From positions 191,398 through 224,967 of the forward strand of contig NZ_HG764815.1 of the NCBI RefSeq assembly GCF_001050535.1: 33,570 nucleotides of DNA, read 5' to 3'. A program made the position numbers and the translations under genes. Origin of the DNA: Nostocoides australiense Ben110 (GTDB lineage Bacteria > Actinomycetota > Actinomycetes > Actinomycetales > Dermatophilaceae). Shown here piece after piece: positions 1 through 8,800 of the stretch (positions are counted from its first letter, which is position 1; each line of letters opens with the position of its first letter). The notes below the pieces were generated by a model, which did no database searches, was not told the origin of the DNA, and worked only from the letters and a program-made list of their open reading frames with translations.

Positions 1-1157
1 GGCTGGCCACGGAGGCCGGTGACCGCCGCGTGCCGGGACTACGCGACGCCATCGCCAAGGACGTATGGGTCGTCGGCGAAGGCCCGGGGCCGCGCGCGTC
101 CGGGGCGACACCCGCCGAGCCGGTGATCACCGGCAGTCATGGGCGCGTCGCGTCGGTCCCGCTGCCGCCACGCGCGGCCGACGACCTGTATTGGTTCGGC
201 CGGTATGCCGAGCGCGCGGAGTCCACCGCCCGGCTGATCATGGTGGCCGACGACCTCGTCGAGGACCACGTGCGGCGCCCCGGCACACCCGGATACGAGG
301 CGATGCAGGTGCTTCTCGACGCCATCGACGGCGTCACCGTCGTGCACCGCGACCGACCCTCCCGGCGGGACGCCGCTCCCCGGCAGCAGGCGGACCGGCC
401 GAGCGCACCGCTCGCGCACCTGCATACGCTCACCTTCGACGGCGCCCGCTCGGGGACGGTGCGCTATTCGGCACGCCGGGCAGCACGCGCCGCTGGTCAA
501 GTGCGACAAGTCCTTTCGCTCGACACGTGGATCGTCCTGAGCCGGCTCGAACGCACCCTCACGACGCCGATCGACCCCAGCGAACAACTCCAATCCGTGC
601 TCGCCCGCACCATCGAGTCCTTCCTCGCGCTCTCCGGAATCGCCGCCGAAGGCATGATCCGCGATGCCAGCTGGGCCTTCTTCGACGCCGGCCGGCGGGT
701 CGAGCGCGCCCAGGAAACCGTGCGGCTGCTGCGGCACGCCCTCGGCGAACCGCATGCCCGCCGTGTCGACACGCTCGTGCTCGATGCGGTCCTGCGGTCT
801 CGGGAGAGCCTGATCTCCCACCGCCGCCGGGTCGCCGAGCGGCACCCCGCCGACACGCGCCTCGCGATCGCCTTGGACCTGCTCCTGACCGACGCGAGCA
901 ACCCCCGCGCGCTGACCTATCAACTCACCCAGCTGGTCGCGGATGTCGGCACGGTGAAGACGCCCGTGCGCGAAGCCCTGAGCGCCGCGACCACGGTGCT
1001 CGACGGGGGCGACATCGTCGCCCTGGCCCGGGACCGCGACCAGCTGACGGCGTGGCTGCGCGAACTGGAATCGTCCTTGCGCGCCGTGTCCAAGGCTCTC
1101 GACACGACCACGTTGCGGCACCGCTCGCCCGGTTTGGCGTTCGAGGAGCCGCGGTGA
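1..1157 (+). CDS. Circularly permuted ATP-grasp / alpha-E domain protein, 3' part
   Basis: The open frame enters from the left edge (codons from base 3) and ends with TGA at 1155-1157, so the 5' part is missing. The first ~25 visible codons, ending in KDVWVVGEG, look like the end of a circularly permuted ATP-grasp domain (DUF404/DUF407, COG2308). From about base 165 the protein has the start of an alpha-E helical domain (DUF403, COG2307), with DDLYWFGRYAERAE and later repeated Arg/Glu-rich helices (AGRRVERAQETVRLLRHAL). Fusions of these two domains are known in actinobacteria and are predicted, not proven, to make an amide or peptide bond with ATP. The stop overlaps the next start (GTGA), so it is coupled to the transglutaminase genes. 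Family assignment is firm; substrate is unknown. A GTG at base 30 is in frame but lies inside the domain and is not the likely start. Confidence 0.85.
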   Translation, partial: LATEAGDRRVPGLRDAIAKDVWVVGEGPGPRASGATPAEPVITGSHGRVASVPLPPRAADDLYWFGRYAERAESTARLIMVADDLVEDHVRRPGTPGYEAMQVLLDAIDGVTVVHRDRPSRRDAAPRQQADRPSAPLAHLHTLTFDGARSGTVRYSARRAARAAGQVRQVLSLDTWIVLSRLERTLTTPIDPSEQLQSVLARTIESFLALSGIAAEGMIRDASWAFFDAGRRVERAQETVRLLRHALGEPHARRVDTLVLDAVLRSRESLISHRRRVAERHPADTRLAIALDLLLTDASNPRALTYQLTQLVADVGTVKTPVREALSAATTVLDGGDIVALARDRDQLTAWLRELESSLRAVSKALDTTTLRHRSPGLAFEEPR

Positions 1158-2062
1158 AAGCCGTTCGCGCCGAACATCATTCGTCGCGGCGCTATGAGGT
1201 GCGCCATGTGACGACGTATGCCTATCCCGACGATGTCACCTCGTCCTACGGCCGGGCCTGCCTGCGTCCGCGAGACACCCCCGAGCAGCAGGTGCTCGAG
1301 CACACCATGCAGATCGACCCGGTGCCCGATGCCTTCGTCGAGCATGTCGACCCCCCCCCCAACCACAGCCACTATCTCGAGATCCACACCCCGCACCGCA
1401 CCCTGCGCGTGGCCAAGCAGAGCATTCTCTGGGTCCACCGGCCCGCGCCCGACCTCGGTGCCCTGGACGCGTGGACCGTGGCGGCCGCCGCCGCAGTCCC
1501 GGACAGGGAGGCGCCGCTGGAGCGCGCGGCATACCTGCTGCCCTCCACCTTGGTCGACCTTGCCCCCGAGGTCCGGGCGTATGCCGAGCGCTACCTCCCC
1601 CCGGACGCGGGCCTGGGCGCCGGGCTGGCCGCTCTGACGACGGGCATCTTCACCGGCTTCCGCTATGCCAAGGGCGCGACGACGGTGCGCACCACCCTGC
1701 CGCAACTGCTGCAGATCGGCGCCGGTGTCTGTCAGGACTTCGCCCACTTGGCCATCGGCGCCCTGCGCTCCGTGGGCATCCCGGCACGCTATGTTAGCGG
1801 CTATCTCGAGACGAGCCCGCCGCCGGGCAAACCCAAACTTCAGGGTTCGGACGCGACCCACGCGTGGGTTTCGGTGCGCACGCCGGACGGCAGCTGGCTC
1901 GATCTCGATCCGACCAACGACTGTGTGGCAGACTCGCGCTACCTGATCACCGCCTGGGGCCGCGACTACCGCGACGTCTCCCCACTCAAGGGCGTGATCT
2001 TCACCGAGGGAAGCGGCAGTTCCCTCGACGTCAGCGTGGACGTCACTCGATTGCCCGACTGA
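1154..2062 (+). CDS. Transglutaminase-like cysteine peptidase family protein
   Basis: 302 aa. The GTG start is chosen because a GAGGAG ribosome site lies 5 bases upstream, it overlaps the preceding stop as GTGA, and the protein then begins with the usual N-terminal beta region (YEVRHVTTYAYPDDV). The C-terminal half is a transglutaminase core with an apparent triad: Cys193 in GVCQDFAHLA, His236 in DATHAWVSV and Asp252 in DLDPTND. Relatives sit beside ATP-grasp/alpha-E genes in many bacteria and are thought to act as a peptidase or amide-transfer enzyme on the ligase product; that role is inference. The family is usually cytosolic, and no signal peptide or membrane segment is visible. A run of ten C at 1351-1360 encodes a Pro-Pro-Pro stretch and could slip. 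Confidence 0.9.
   Translation: MKAVRAEHHSSRRYEVRHVTTYAYPDDVTSSYGRACLRPRDTPEQQVLEHTMQIDPVPDAFVEHVDPPPNHSHYLEIHTPHRTLRVAKQSILWVHRPAPDLGALDAWTVAAAAAVPDREAPLERAAYLLPSTLVDLAPEVRAYAERYLPPDAGLGAGLAALTTGIFTGFRYAKGATTVRTTLPQLLQIGAGVCQDFAHLAIGALRSVGIPARYVSGYLETSPPPGKPKLQGSDATHAWVSVRTPDGSWLDLDPTNDCVADSRYLITAWGRDYRDVSPLKGVIFTEGSGSSLDVSVDVTRLPD
1351..1360 (+). repeat. C10 homopolymer inside the first transglutaminase gene
   Basis: Ten consecutive C bases encode part of Asp-Pro-Pro-Pro-Asn at residues 66-70. Runs this long are prone to slippage during replication and to miscalls in sequencing. The frame is intact as given. Confidence 0.9.
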
Positions 2063-2075
2063 CAGGACCCCCGCC

Positions 2076-2894
2076 ATGACCGACAATCCCGCGCTGAGCC
2101 GCGACGTCTCCGCCCACCTCACCGCCCGCGTGACGCAGGAGGCGGAGATCGTGCTGAGCCTCGCCACGGCATACCGCCCCTCGCAGGAAGAGCTGAGCAT
2201 CACCGTCGACGGTGCGCCCGTGCCTTGCGAACAGGTGGTCTCGACCCACGACACGCGCCTGCACATCGTGCCCAAGACGCCTGTTGGCACGCTCGAAGTG
2301 CGTTATGCGGCAAAGCTTTTCGGCGACTTGCCGATCGATCCACGACGCGACGGTCCGGCTGATCGAATTCTCTATCTGCGGCCGAGCCGCTACTGCGAAT
2401 CCGACACCCTCGCCGAGGTCGCGGCGGCCGAGTTCGAGGGGTTGGCCGGCAAGGACCTGCTCGACGGGGTCAGCTCCTGGGTGGGCCAGCGGCTCGCCTA
2501 TGTCAGCGGCTCGAGCCGCCCGACCGACGGCGCCGTTCAGACCTATCTGTCCCGGGCCGGAGTATGCCGCGACTTCGCCCACCTGGTCATCGCGCTGCTG
2601 CGGGCGCGGGGCGTGCCGGCGCGGCTGGTGTCGGTATATGCCCCGGGTCTGTCGCCGATGGACTTCCACGCCGTGGCCGAAGCCTGTCTGGACGATCGGT
2701 GGTATGTCGTCGACGCCACCACCCTTGCCCCGCGCGCCGGGATGGTCCGGATCGCGACCGGCCGCGACGCCTCCGACACCGCGTTCCTCACCGTGCACTC
2801 CGGGCGCCTCGACCTGACCGGGATCGAGGTCAACGCGACGATGTCCCCCGCCCTCCCCGACGACGACGTCACCGCGCTGGTCTCGCTGGCCTGA
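2076..2894 (+). CDS. Second transglutaminase-like domain protein
   Basis: 272 aa, starting at ATG 13 bases after the previous stop with only a weak ribosome site (CAGGAC). The N-terminal ~130 residues form a beta-rich region like that of the preceding protein. The core follows with Cys164 in GVCRDFAHLV, His198 in MDFHAVAEA and Asp213 in WYVVDATTLA, so the catalytic triad looks complete. It is shorter than, and clearly diverged from, the transglutaminase just upstream: after the His it has AEACLDDRWYVVDAT where the upstream gene has WVSVRTPDGSW..DPTN. Two different transglutaminases behind one ATP-grasp/alpha-E gene suggest a multi-step pathway, but no substrate can be named. No signal peptide is visible. 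Confidence 0.88.
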   Translation: MTDNPALSRDVSAHLTARVTQEAEIVLSLATAYRPSQEELSITVDGAPVPCEQVVSTHDTRLHIVPKTPVGTLEVRYAAKLFGDLPIDPRRDGPADRILYLRPSRYCESDTLAEVAAAEFEGLAGKDLLDGVSSWVGQRLAYVSGSSRPTDGAVQTYLSRAGVCRDFAHLVIALLRARGVPARLVSVYAPGLSPMDFHAVAEACLDDRWYVVDATTLAPRAGMVRIATGRDASDTAFLTVHSGRLDLTGIEVNATMSPALPDDDVTALVSLA

Positions 2895-2914
2895 GACGAG
2901 ACGCGACCCCCGTC

Positions 2915-2969
2915 GAGAGCGCACGACACGCCGTTAACACTCGGTGTTTACGGCGCGTCGTGCACTCTC
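2915..2969. terminator. Long stem-loop between convergent genes
   Basis: Two 26-base arms (2915-2940 and 2944-2969) are inverted copies with three mismatches and a 3-base loop (TCG). The core arm sequence is GCACGAC.CGCCGT.AACAC. It starts 20 bases after the transglutaminase stop and lies before the stop of the convergent flavoprotein gene, so it could terminate both. There is no clear T tract. Its length and high pairing also fit a dispersed palindromic repeat. Confidence 0.6.
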
Positions 2970-2991
2970 CACTGTCTTTCGGGTCCAGGGC

Positions 2992-3041
2992 ATCGACCGC
3001 TGCCGGGCGTAGACCGCGAGTGGCGTCCGGCAGCGATCGAC
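2992..3041. terminator. Second stem-loop before the flavoprotein stop
   Basis: Arms of 15 bases at 2992-3006 and 3027-3041 pair with one mismatch and one G.U pair around a 20-base loop; the core is GCTGCCGG / CCGGCAGC. It lies 3 bases beyond the stop of the minus-strand gene, as expected for a terminator of the PFOR operon. Confidence 0.5.
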
Positions 3042-3043
3042 CC

Positions 3044-5866
3044 TCAAACCAGGCCGTGGCGGGCCCGGCTGGCCTGCTCCTGCTTGCGGAATTGTCCGAA
3101 GCGGGGCAGGAACTTGTCCCAGTCGATGATGTGGGCGTCGATCTCGGGGCCGTCGATGCAGGCGTGCTTGCGCACGGTCTTGCCCTCGATGGTCACCGGG
3201 ACCATGCAGGCGCCGCACATGCCGGTGGCGTCGACCATGATGGAGTTGAGGCTGGCGACGGTGTGCACGTCATACTTCTTGGCGAGATCGGCGACGGCCC
3301 GCATCATCAGCGGCGGGCCGATGGTGACGACCTCGGCGATGCGCCGACCGGTCCCCGCTCGAGCAGCCTCGAGCATGGTCTCCAGCGGCGTGGTGACGAA
3401 ACCCTCGACGCCGAAGGTGCCGTCGTTGGTCGCGTAGACGACCTCCAGCGTGTCCGGGAACTCCCGCTGCAACCCAGCCATCCGCTCGTCCTCGCCCGTC
3501 CAGAACAGCAGTGAGGCAGAACGGAATCCGGCGATCAGCGTGACGTGGTTGCCGCGCCGCAGGTGCTCGCGGGCGATCGGATAGACCGGCGGCAGGCCGA
3601 GCCCGCCGGCGGTGAAGACGACGGTCTCGGTGGCCGGGTCGTAGGCGTTGATCTCGCTCGGCCGGCCCAGCGGGCCGGCGATCCCGGCGAAGGAGTCACC
3701 GACGTTCATCTGGTTCATCTCGATGCTCGAGGTGCCGACGCCCTGGATGACCAGGCAGATCGTGCCCTTCTCGGTGTCCCAGTCCGCGAGGGTGAGCGGG
3801 ATGAGTTCCCCGTCCTCCCACGGCAGCACGCGCACGAATTGACCGGCCTGCGCCGCCTCGGCGATCACCGGCGAGTGCACGATGATCTCCTCGATCCCGT
3901 CGGCCAGGTGCGCCTTGGCGACGATGACCTGGCTCGCCGAGGCGCGCTCGGTGTAGTCCTTGGCCTTGGCCACCATGAGCGGGATCTGGTCGGCGGGGAC
4001 GTCGAGATGCCCGATGATCTCGCGCGCGGCGGCTTGGCCGTCGCCCGCGGCGTTGATCGCCGTTGATCCGCCGCGGGCGGCGTCTCCTCCGGAGTACACC
4101 CCCTCGATGGACGTTTCTTGAGATCCCTTGTGCTCCAGGTCGATCGTGCCCCACTTGGTGGTATGCAGTGTCGGCTCGGAGTCCTTGACGATCGGGTTGG
4201 CAGCGTTGCCGAGTGCCATGATGACCAGATCGGCCTTCATCGTCTCGGTCTGGCCGGTGGGGACCGGGCGCCGGCGGCCGGACGCGTCGGGCTCGCCGAG
4301 TTCCATGACGTCGAGGATGGCGGCGGAGACGAAGCCGGTCTTGTCGTCGCCGAGGAATTCCGTCGGACCACGCAGGACGAGCAGCTTGATGCCCTCCTCC
4401 AGCGCGTGTTCCAACTCCTCGACGCGGGCCGGCATCTCGGACTGGGTGCGGCGATAGACGATCGTCACGTTCCCACCCAGGCGCTTGGAGGTGCGAGCCG
4501 CATCCATGGCCGTGTTGCCGCCGCCGATGATGAGGACTTCCTTGTCCTTGACTTCGGGCAGCGGTGTCTCGTAGTCGTCGCGCAGCCCCTGCATGAGGTT
4601 GACGCGGGTGAGGAACTCGTTGGCGGACATGACATTCAGGTAGTGCTCGCCGGGCACGTCCATGAACCGGGGCAGCCCGGCGCCGGTGCCGACGAAGACC
4701 TTGTAGAAGCCGTTCTCCCGCAACTGTTCGATCGTCGCCGTCTTGCCGACGACGAAGTTGGAGACGAACTTGCCGCCGAGCAGCTTGATCTTGCCGACGA
4801 CGTCGTCGACGAGCTCGTTGGGGAGGCGGAACTCGGGTATGCCGTAGCGCAGCACGCCCCCGAGCGCATGGAAGGCCTCGAACACCGTCACCGGGAAGCC
4901 TTCTGCCGCAAGCAGATAGGCGTTGATCAGCCCCGACGGCCCCGAGCCGATGATGGCCACCGGAGGCTTGCTGGCCACCAGCCACGGGTCGCGCCGATGG
5001 GCGAAGCGTGCCGCATCGCCGTCGGGGTTGACGAGCTTCTCCCGCTCGGGCAGGAACCATTCGAGTTGGCCGATGGCGATCGGCATCTTGTTCTGGATGC
5101 ACACGCCCTGGCACTGCAACTCCTGCGGGCACACGCGGCCGGTGACATCGGGCAGCGGGTTGCACGATTCGATCAGTTCCATCGCCTCGTGGAACTTGCC
5201 GGTCCCGACGAGCTCCAACACCTTGGGGATGTGGATCTTGACCGGGCAGCCGCCCTTGAGGTCCGGCTTGCCGGCGATGTGCACGCCGACCTCACACGGC
5301 TTCTCCTCGCATTGCTTGTCGCGCAACGCTTCCAGCCACACGAAGAGGTCGACCTCGGCCCGGCTGTAGCCGACGTTCATATAGCCGAGATAGCCCTCGT
5401 TGACCAGACCGAAGTCGTGGGAGCGGTCCTCGGGTTCGCGAATGTGCGGCGGGATGGAGTTGCCCGCCGGCCAGTCCACCGACAGGCCCTTGAACATCGG
5501 ATAGCTGTCGGAGAGATGGGCATCGAGCGCCCGGACGAACTTGCGCTTGCCCTTCAGCGGCTGTGCCCACAGGAAGCGCATGATGACCCGGGACGCGTCG
5601 TCCTCGCGCAGCAGCACCTTCCACAATTCCTTGACGAAGTCGGCGCCCAACTCGTCCTGAGAGAACTCCCACATCACGGCGTTCATGCCGTCGTCGATGA
5701 ACATCTGCCGGAAGGTCGCCGGCTCGGCGATCAGCCGCCGCTTGAGCAACTCGATCTGCCGGTTGTAGGACTCCACCGCGTCGCTGTGCTCCAGCGTGGC
5801 GACCTGCGCCTGGGTGGCGGCGAGTTGGTCGCTGGCGGCCAGCCACTCGTGCAGTTCGCCGGTCAT
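3044..5866 (-). CDS. SudA-SudB / NfnAB-like fused flavoprotein (NAD(P)-ferredoxin oxidoreductase type)
   Basis: 940 aa. The ATG start overlaps the stop of the upstream PFOR gene as ATGA, so the two are translationally coupled. Residues 1-185 are an extension with no recognised domain. Residues ~186-280 carry the Cys motifs of glutamate-synthase-small-subunit-type iron-sulfur domains (CEEKPCEVG, GGCPVKIHIP, GRVCPQE..CQGVC). Two dinucleotide-binding motifs follow, IIGSGPSGL near 305 and IIGGGNTAMDAAR, as in GltD/SudA/NfnB. From ~645 there is a ferredoxin-reductase-like SudB/NfnA domain ending in a [2Fe-2S] Cys cluster (MCGACMVPV near 883, KHACIDGPE near 900). Known relatives are two separate subunits that transfer electrons between NADPH, NADH and ferredoxin. 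With PFOR next door, the likely job is moving pyruvate-derived electrons to NAD(P). Whether it bifurcates electrons or reduces polysulfide is not decidable from sequence. Confidence 0.85.
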   Translation of the reverse strand: MTGELHEWLAASDQLAATQAQVATLEHSDAVESYNRQIELLKRRLIAEPATFRQMFIDDGMNAVMWEFSQDELGADFVKELWKVLLREDDASRVIMRFLWAQPLKGKRKFVRALDAHLSDSYPMFKGLSVDWPAGNSIPPHIREPEDRSHDFGLVNEGYLGYMNVGYSRAEVDLFVWLEALRDKQCEEKPCEVGVHIAGKPDLKGGCPVKIHIPKVLELVGTGKFHEAMELIESCNPLPDVTGRVCPQELQCQGVCIQNKMPIAIGQLEWFLPEREKLVNPDGDAARFAHRRDPWLVASKPPVAIIGSGPSGLINAYLLAAEGFPVTVFEAFHALGGVLRYGIPEFRLPNELVDDVVGKIKLLGGKFVSNFVVGKTATIEQLRENGFYKVFVGTGAGLPRFMDVPGEHYLNVMSANEFLTRVNLMQGLRDDYETPLPEVKDKEVLIIGGGNTAMDAARTSKRLGGNVTIVYRRTQSEMPARVEELEHALEEGIKLLVLRGPTEFLGDDKTGFVSAAILDVMELGEPDASGRRRPVPTGQTETMKADLVIMALGNAANPIVKDSEPTLHTTKWGTIDLEHKGSQETSIEGVYSGGDAARGGSTAINAAGDGQAAAREIIGHLDVPADQIPLMVAKAKDYTERASASQVIVAKAHLADGIEEIIVHSPVIAEAAQAGQFVRVLPWEDGELIPLTLADWDTEKGTICLVIQGVGTSSIEMNQMNVGDSFAGIAGPLGRPSEINAYDPATETVVFTAGGLGLPPVYPIAREHLRRGNHVTLIAGFRSASLLFWTGEDERMAGLQREFPDTLEVVYATNDGTFGVEGFVTTPLETMLEAARAGTGRRIAEVVTIGPPLMMRAVADLAKKYDVHTVASLNSIMVDATGMCGACMVPVTIEGKTVRKHACIDGPEIDAHIIDWDKFLPRFGQFRKQEQASRARHGLV

Positions 5867-8800
5867 TGGATGATCTCCGCGTCGCAGGTCTTCTTGACCC
5901 GGTCCATCCGCTTCTCCAGATCCGGCGTGATCTCGACGCTCTCGAGCGCACCGGGGATCATCCGGGCGACCTTCTGCGGCAGCCCGTCGATGATCATCGT
6001 GTGCTGCTCGAACAGCTGCGGCAGCTCCTGATAGCAGGTGCCGCAGTCGTTGCACTTCGGGATGTCGACCTCGTCCAGCCAGATCGGCGCGTCGATCACG
6101 GCGGTTGCAGCCTCGGCCGGCGCGGCCGCCGGGGCTGCGCCACCCGGCATACCTCCGGCGCCGCTCGGGCGCACGGGGATGGCCGAGCCGAGCGAGACCG
6201 GAGCGCGGCTGGAGGAGGCGAGCGAACTCATCGCGTTGGCGATCTCGTCGATCGCGTTCTCGCGCGCCCGCATCGCCTCGTCATACCGCGCCTGCAGATC
6301 CTTCAGGTCGGAGGTGTGCAGTGCCGTCAGCTGGGCCTCGTGGACGCCGGAGAGGTACTGGAGCATCTGCCAGTAGCGGCGCCGGTCCTTCACGAGCGAG
6401 ACGATCGAGGCCGAGCACTGCACCTTGATGAGCTTCTGGTCGTCGTCGGTGGCCCAGATGAAGGGCACCTTGGAGGCCTGTTGCTCCTTGGGCAGTTCGA
6501 TGTATTCGTCCATCGGCACCGCTACGGGTTCGAGGTCGGTCGGCAGCCGGTGGAACTGCTTGCGGAAGCGGGTCTCGCCGAGCGCGAACTCCGCCGGCGT
6601 CAATGCGGCCTTCATCAGCTGGATGTTGCCGTCGTCGTCCTTGTAGGCGAGATCCGTTGTCGTCCAGGTCTTCTCGATGTCGGGGTTGCCCTCCAGGGAG
6701 AACCAGTCGTGCAGGGTCGAGCCGCGCCGTGGGTCGTGCACGAAGACCGGGTTCATCCGGGACTCGACCGCGAGCCGAGCGCGGGCCGCCGAGGCGTCCT
6801 CGCTGATGCCGTGCTCGGATCCACACGGGGTGTAGATGTCGAGCACCGCCGGCGCGTCGGTGTAGCGGAGGAACTCCATCGCATTGGTCAGGAAGTGTCC
6901 CTGGATGGCGGTGCTCGTCGCGCACACGAAGACGTGCGGGTGGAAGGAGGCGAGCAGGCCGAGTTCCTTGCGGGACTCGTGCTTGCCGTCGTGCGCCGAC
7001 CCGAAGCGGGAGAGGTCGGAGTCCTGCGCCGTCAGACTCGCCGTGGAGGCCTGCCCGCCGGTGTTGGAATAGACGCCGGAGTTGAGGACCATGACCTTGA
7101 TCGGGGTGTCGGAGGCGAGGATCCGCGACATCGCGCCGAAGCCGATGTCGTAGGAGGCGCCGTCGCCACCGATGGTCAGCACGGTCGGCATCAGGTCGAG
7201 TTCGGGCTTGGTGAAGTCGCCCCACCCGAGCATCGTCAACTGCTTGTCATGGACGGCCGGGTCATAGCTGTCGCTCAGCTCCAGCTCGGCCAGGCGCATC
7301 GCCTTGACATCCGTAACCAGTTGCGCCGCAGTGCCTTCGAAGATGCCCTTGGCCAGTGGCTGGGCGTCTTGGAAGAGGCTGTTGACCCACGGGTCGGTGT
7401 AGGGGTTGAACGGCATCGTCGAGGCGTAGACGCTGCTGCAGCCGGTGGCGTTGGCGATGATCGTCGACGCCGGGCCGGTGCCGGTCGGGCCGCCCTCGAG
7501 CAGATAGAGCCGGTGCTCGAGCGTCTTGATCGCGCCGTTGATCCGCTCGCGTCGCTCGTCGCTGTCGACGGTCGAGGCCTTGGCGTAGAGCCGGTCGATC
7601 AGGCCGATGAGCTCCTTGGTGTGCGCCTTGCGCCGCCGCTCGCCGAGGGCGTGCGAGGTCGACATGACGAGCCGGATGGCTGTCACCTCACCGCAGCCGC
7701 GGCAGCCGCCGTGCCCGCCGGTGGTCGCCCAGAAGTTGGCGTGGTCGAGCATGAGCCGCTTGATGTCGCCGTCGGGGCTGTCGGAGCCCTCGACGAAGCG
7801 GGTGGGCGTGTTCGGGTTCGCCGTCATGAACGCGAAGCGCTCCTGGAGCGTGGCGAGCACGCCGGCGTCCTGCTCCTGCACGGTCAGGGCCCCCGGTCCG
7901 CAGACCTCGACGCACTCGAGGCAGCCGGTGCACTTCCACGGGTCGATCGTCGCGGCGAACAGGCCGCCGGTGCCCGGCTCGTCCTTCTCGGGTGAGTCGA
8001 AGAACGGGCGAGTGCGCGCCACCGGGTAGGTCGCGAGCTTGGCCACGAGCTTGTCGACCGTATGCTGCATGGTCGGGTCCGTCGCGACGCTCGCCGCGGC
8101 GGTGGCCACGATCTCGTGGAACGGCTTTTCTTCCCTGTGCCGCAACGCTTCTCGGGTGCGTTCGGCGATGCCGAAGATCTCCTTGCGGAGCACATCCTTC
8201 TGTCCGTCGGTGGCGTCGATCTCGGTGACCGCCGTGAGGATCAGGTCGTGTATCTCGTGGACCGTGTTGGGGATCGCCGCGTCCGGGCAGACCAGCGCGC
8301 ACTCCATGCAGCCGGTGCAGATGTCGGGGTTGAACGCCGGCACCTCACGCCGGAAGAGGCCCTTGTCCTTGCCGGCGGCGGTGCCGGGCGGCATGAACAG
8401 ACCGGCACCCGGGAGCACCGGGGCCTCGCCGATGGTGCCCTCGCGGAAGGGTCGCGCCATCAGGTCCTCGTAATAGGTGGGGTCGAACAGGCCGGAGGTC
8501 CGCTCCGCGCGAGCGCTCGGGCACATCGACGCCGACAACGCCACCGTGAGCAGGGGTTTCGGCGCCGGGTGGTCGTCGATCTCGAGGAAGGCCGCGGTGT
8601 CGTAGTCGATCTGCGTCGTTGCCTCGATGCCGTCGAGGATGACGGACATATTGCTCTCGACGACGGTCTCGCCCTTGCGGCCGAACTTCTTCTCGATCTG
8701 CTTGTGGACGCGCTCGAGGATCTGGTCGCGCGAGGCACCGTGGGCGACGCGGTCGACGTGGGCCGCGACCGCACCGATGAACGCGATGCCCATCATGCGA

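Noticed and set aside
65-1153. Upstream extension of the first transglutaminase frame
   Set aside because: The region overlaps the alpha-E domain gene in another frame and reads as Arg/Pro-rich noise; the GTG at 1154 with a GAGGAG site is the natural start.
4118-6031. 637-codon plus-strand open frame
   Set aside because: Antisense shadow of the SudAB-type gene, whose motifs are clear on the minus strand.
5867-6055. Upstream extension of the SudAB-type frame
   Set aside because: Overlaps the end of nifJ in another frame; the ATGA overlap at 5863-5866 gives a better start.
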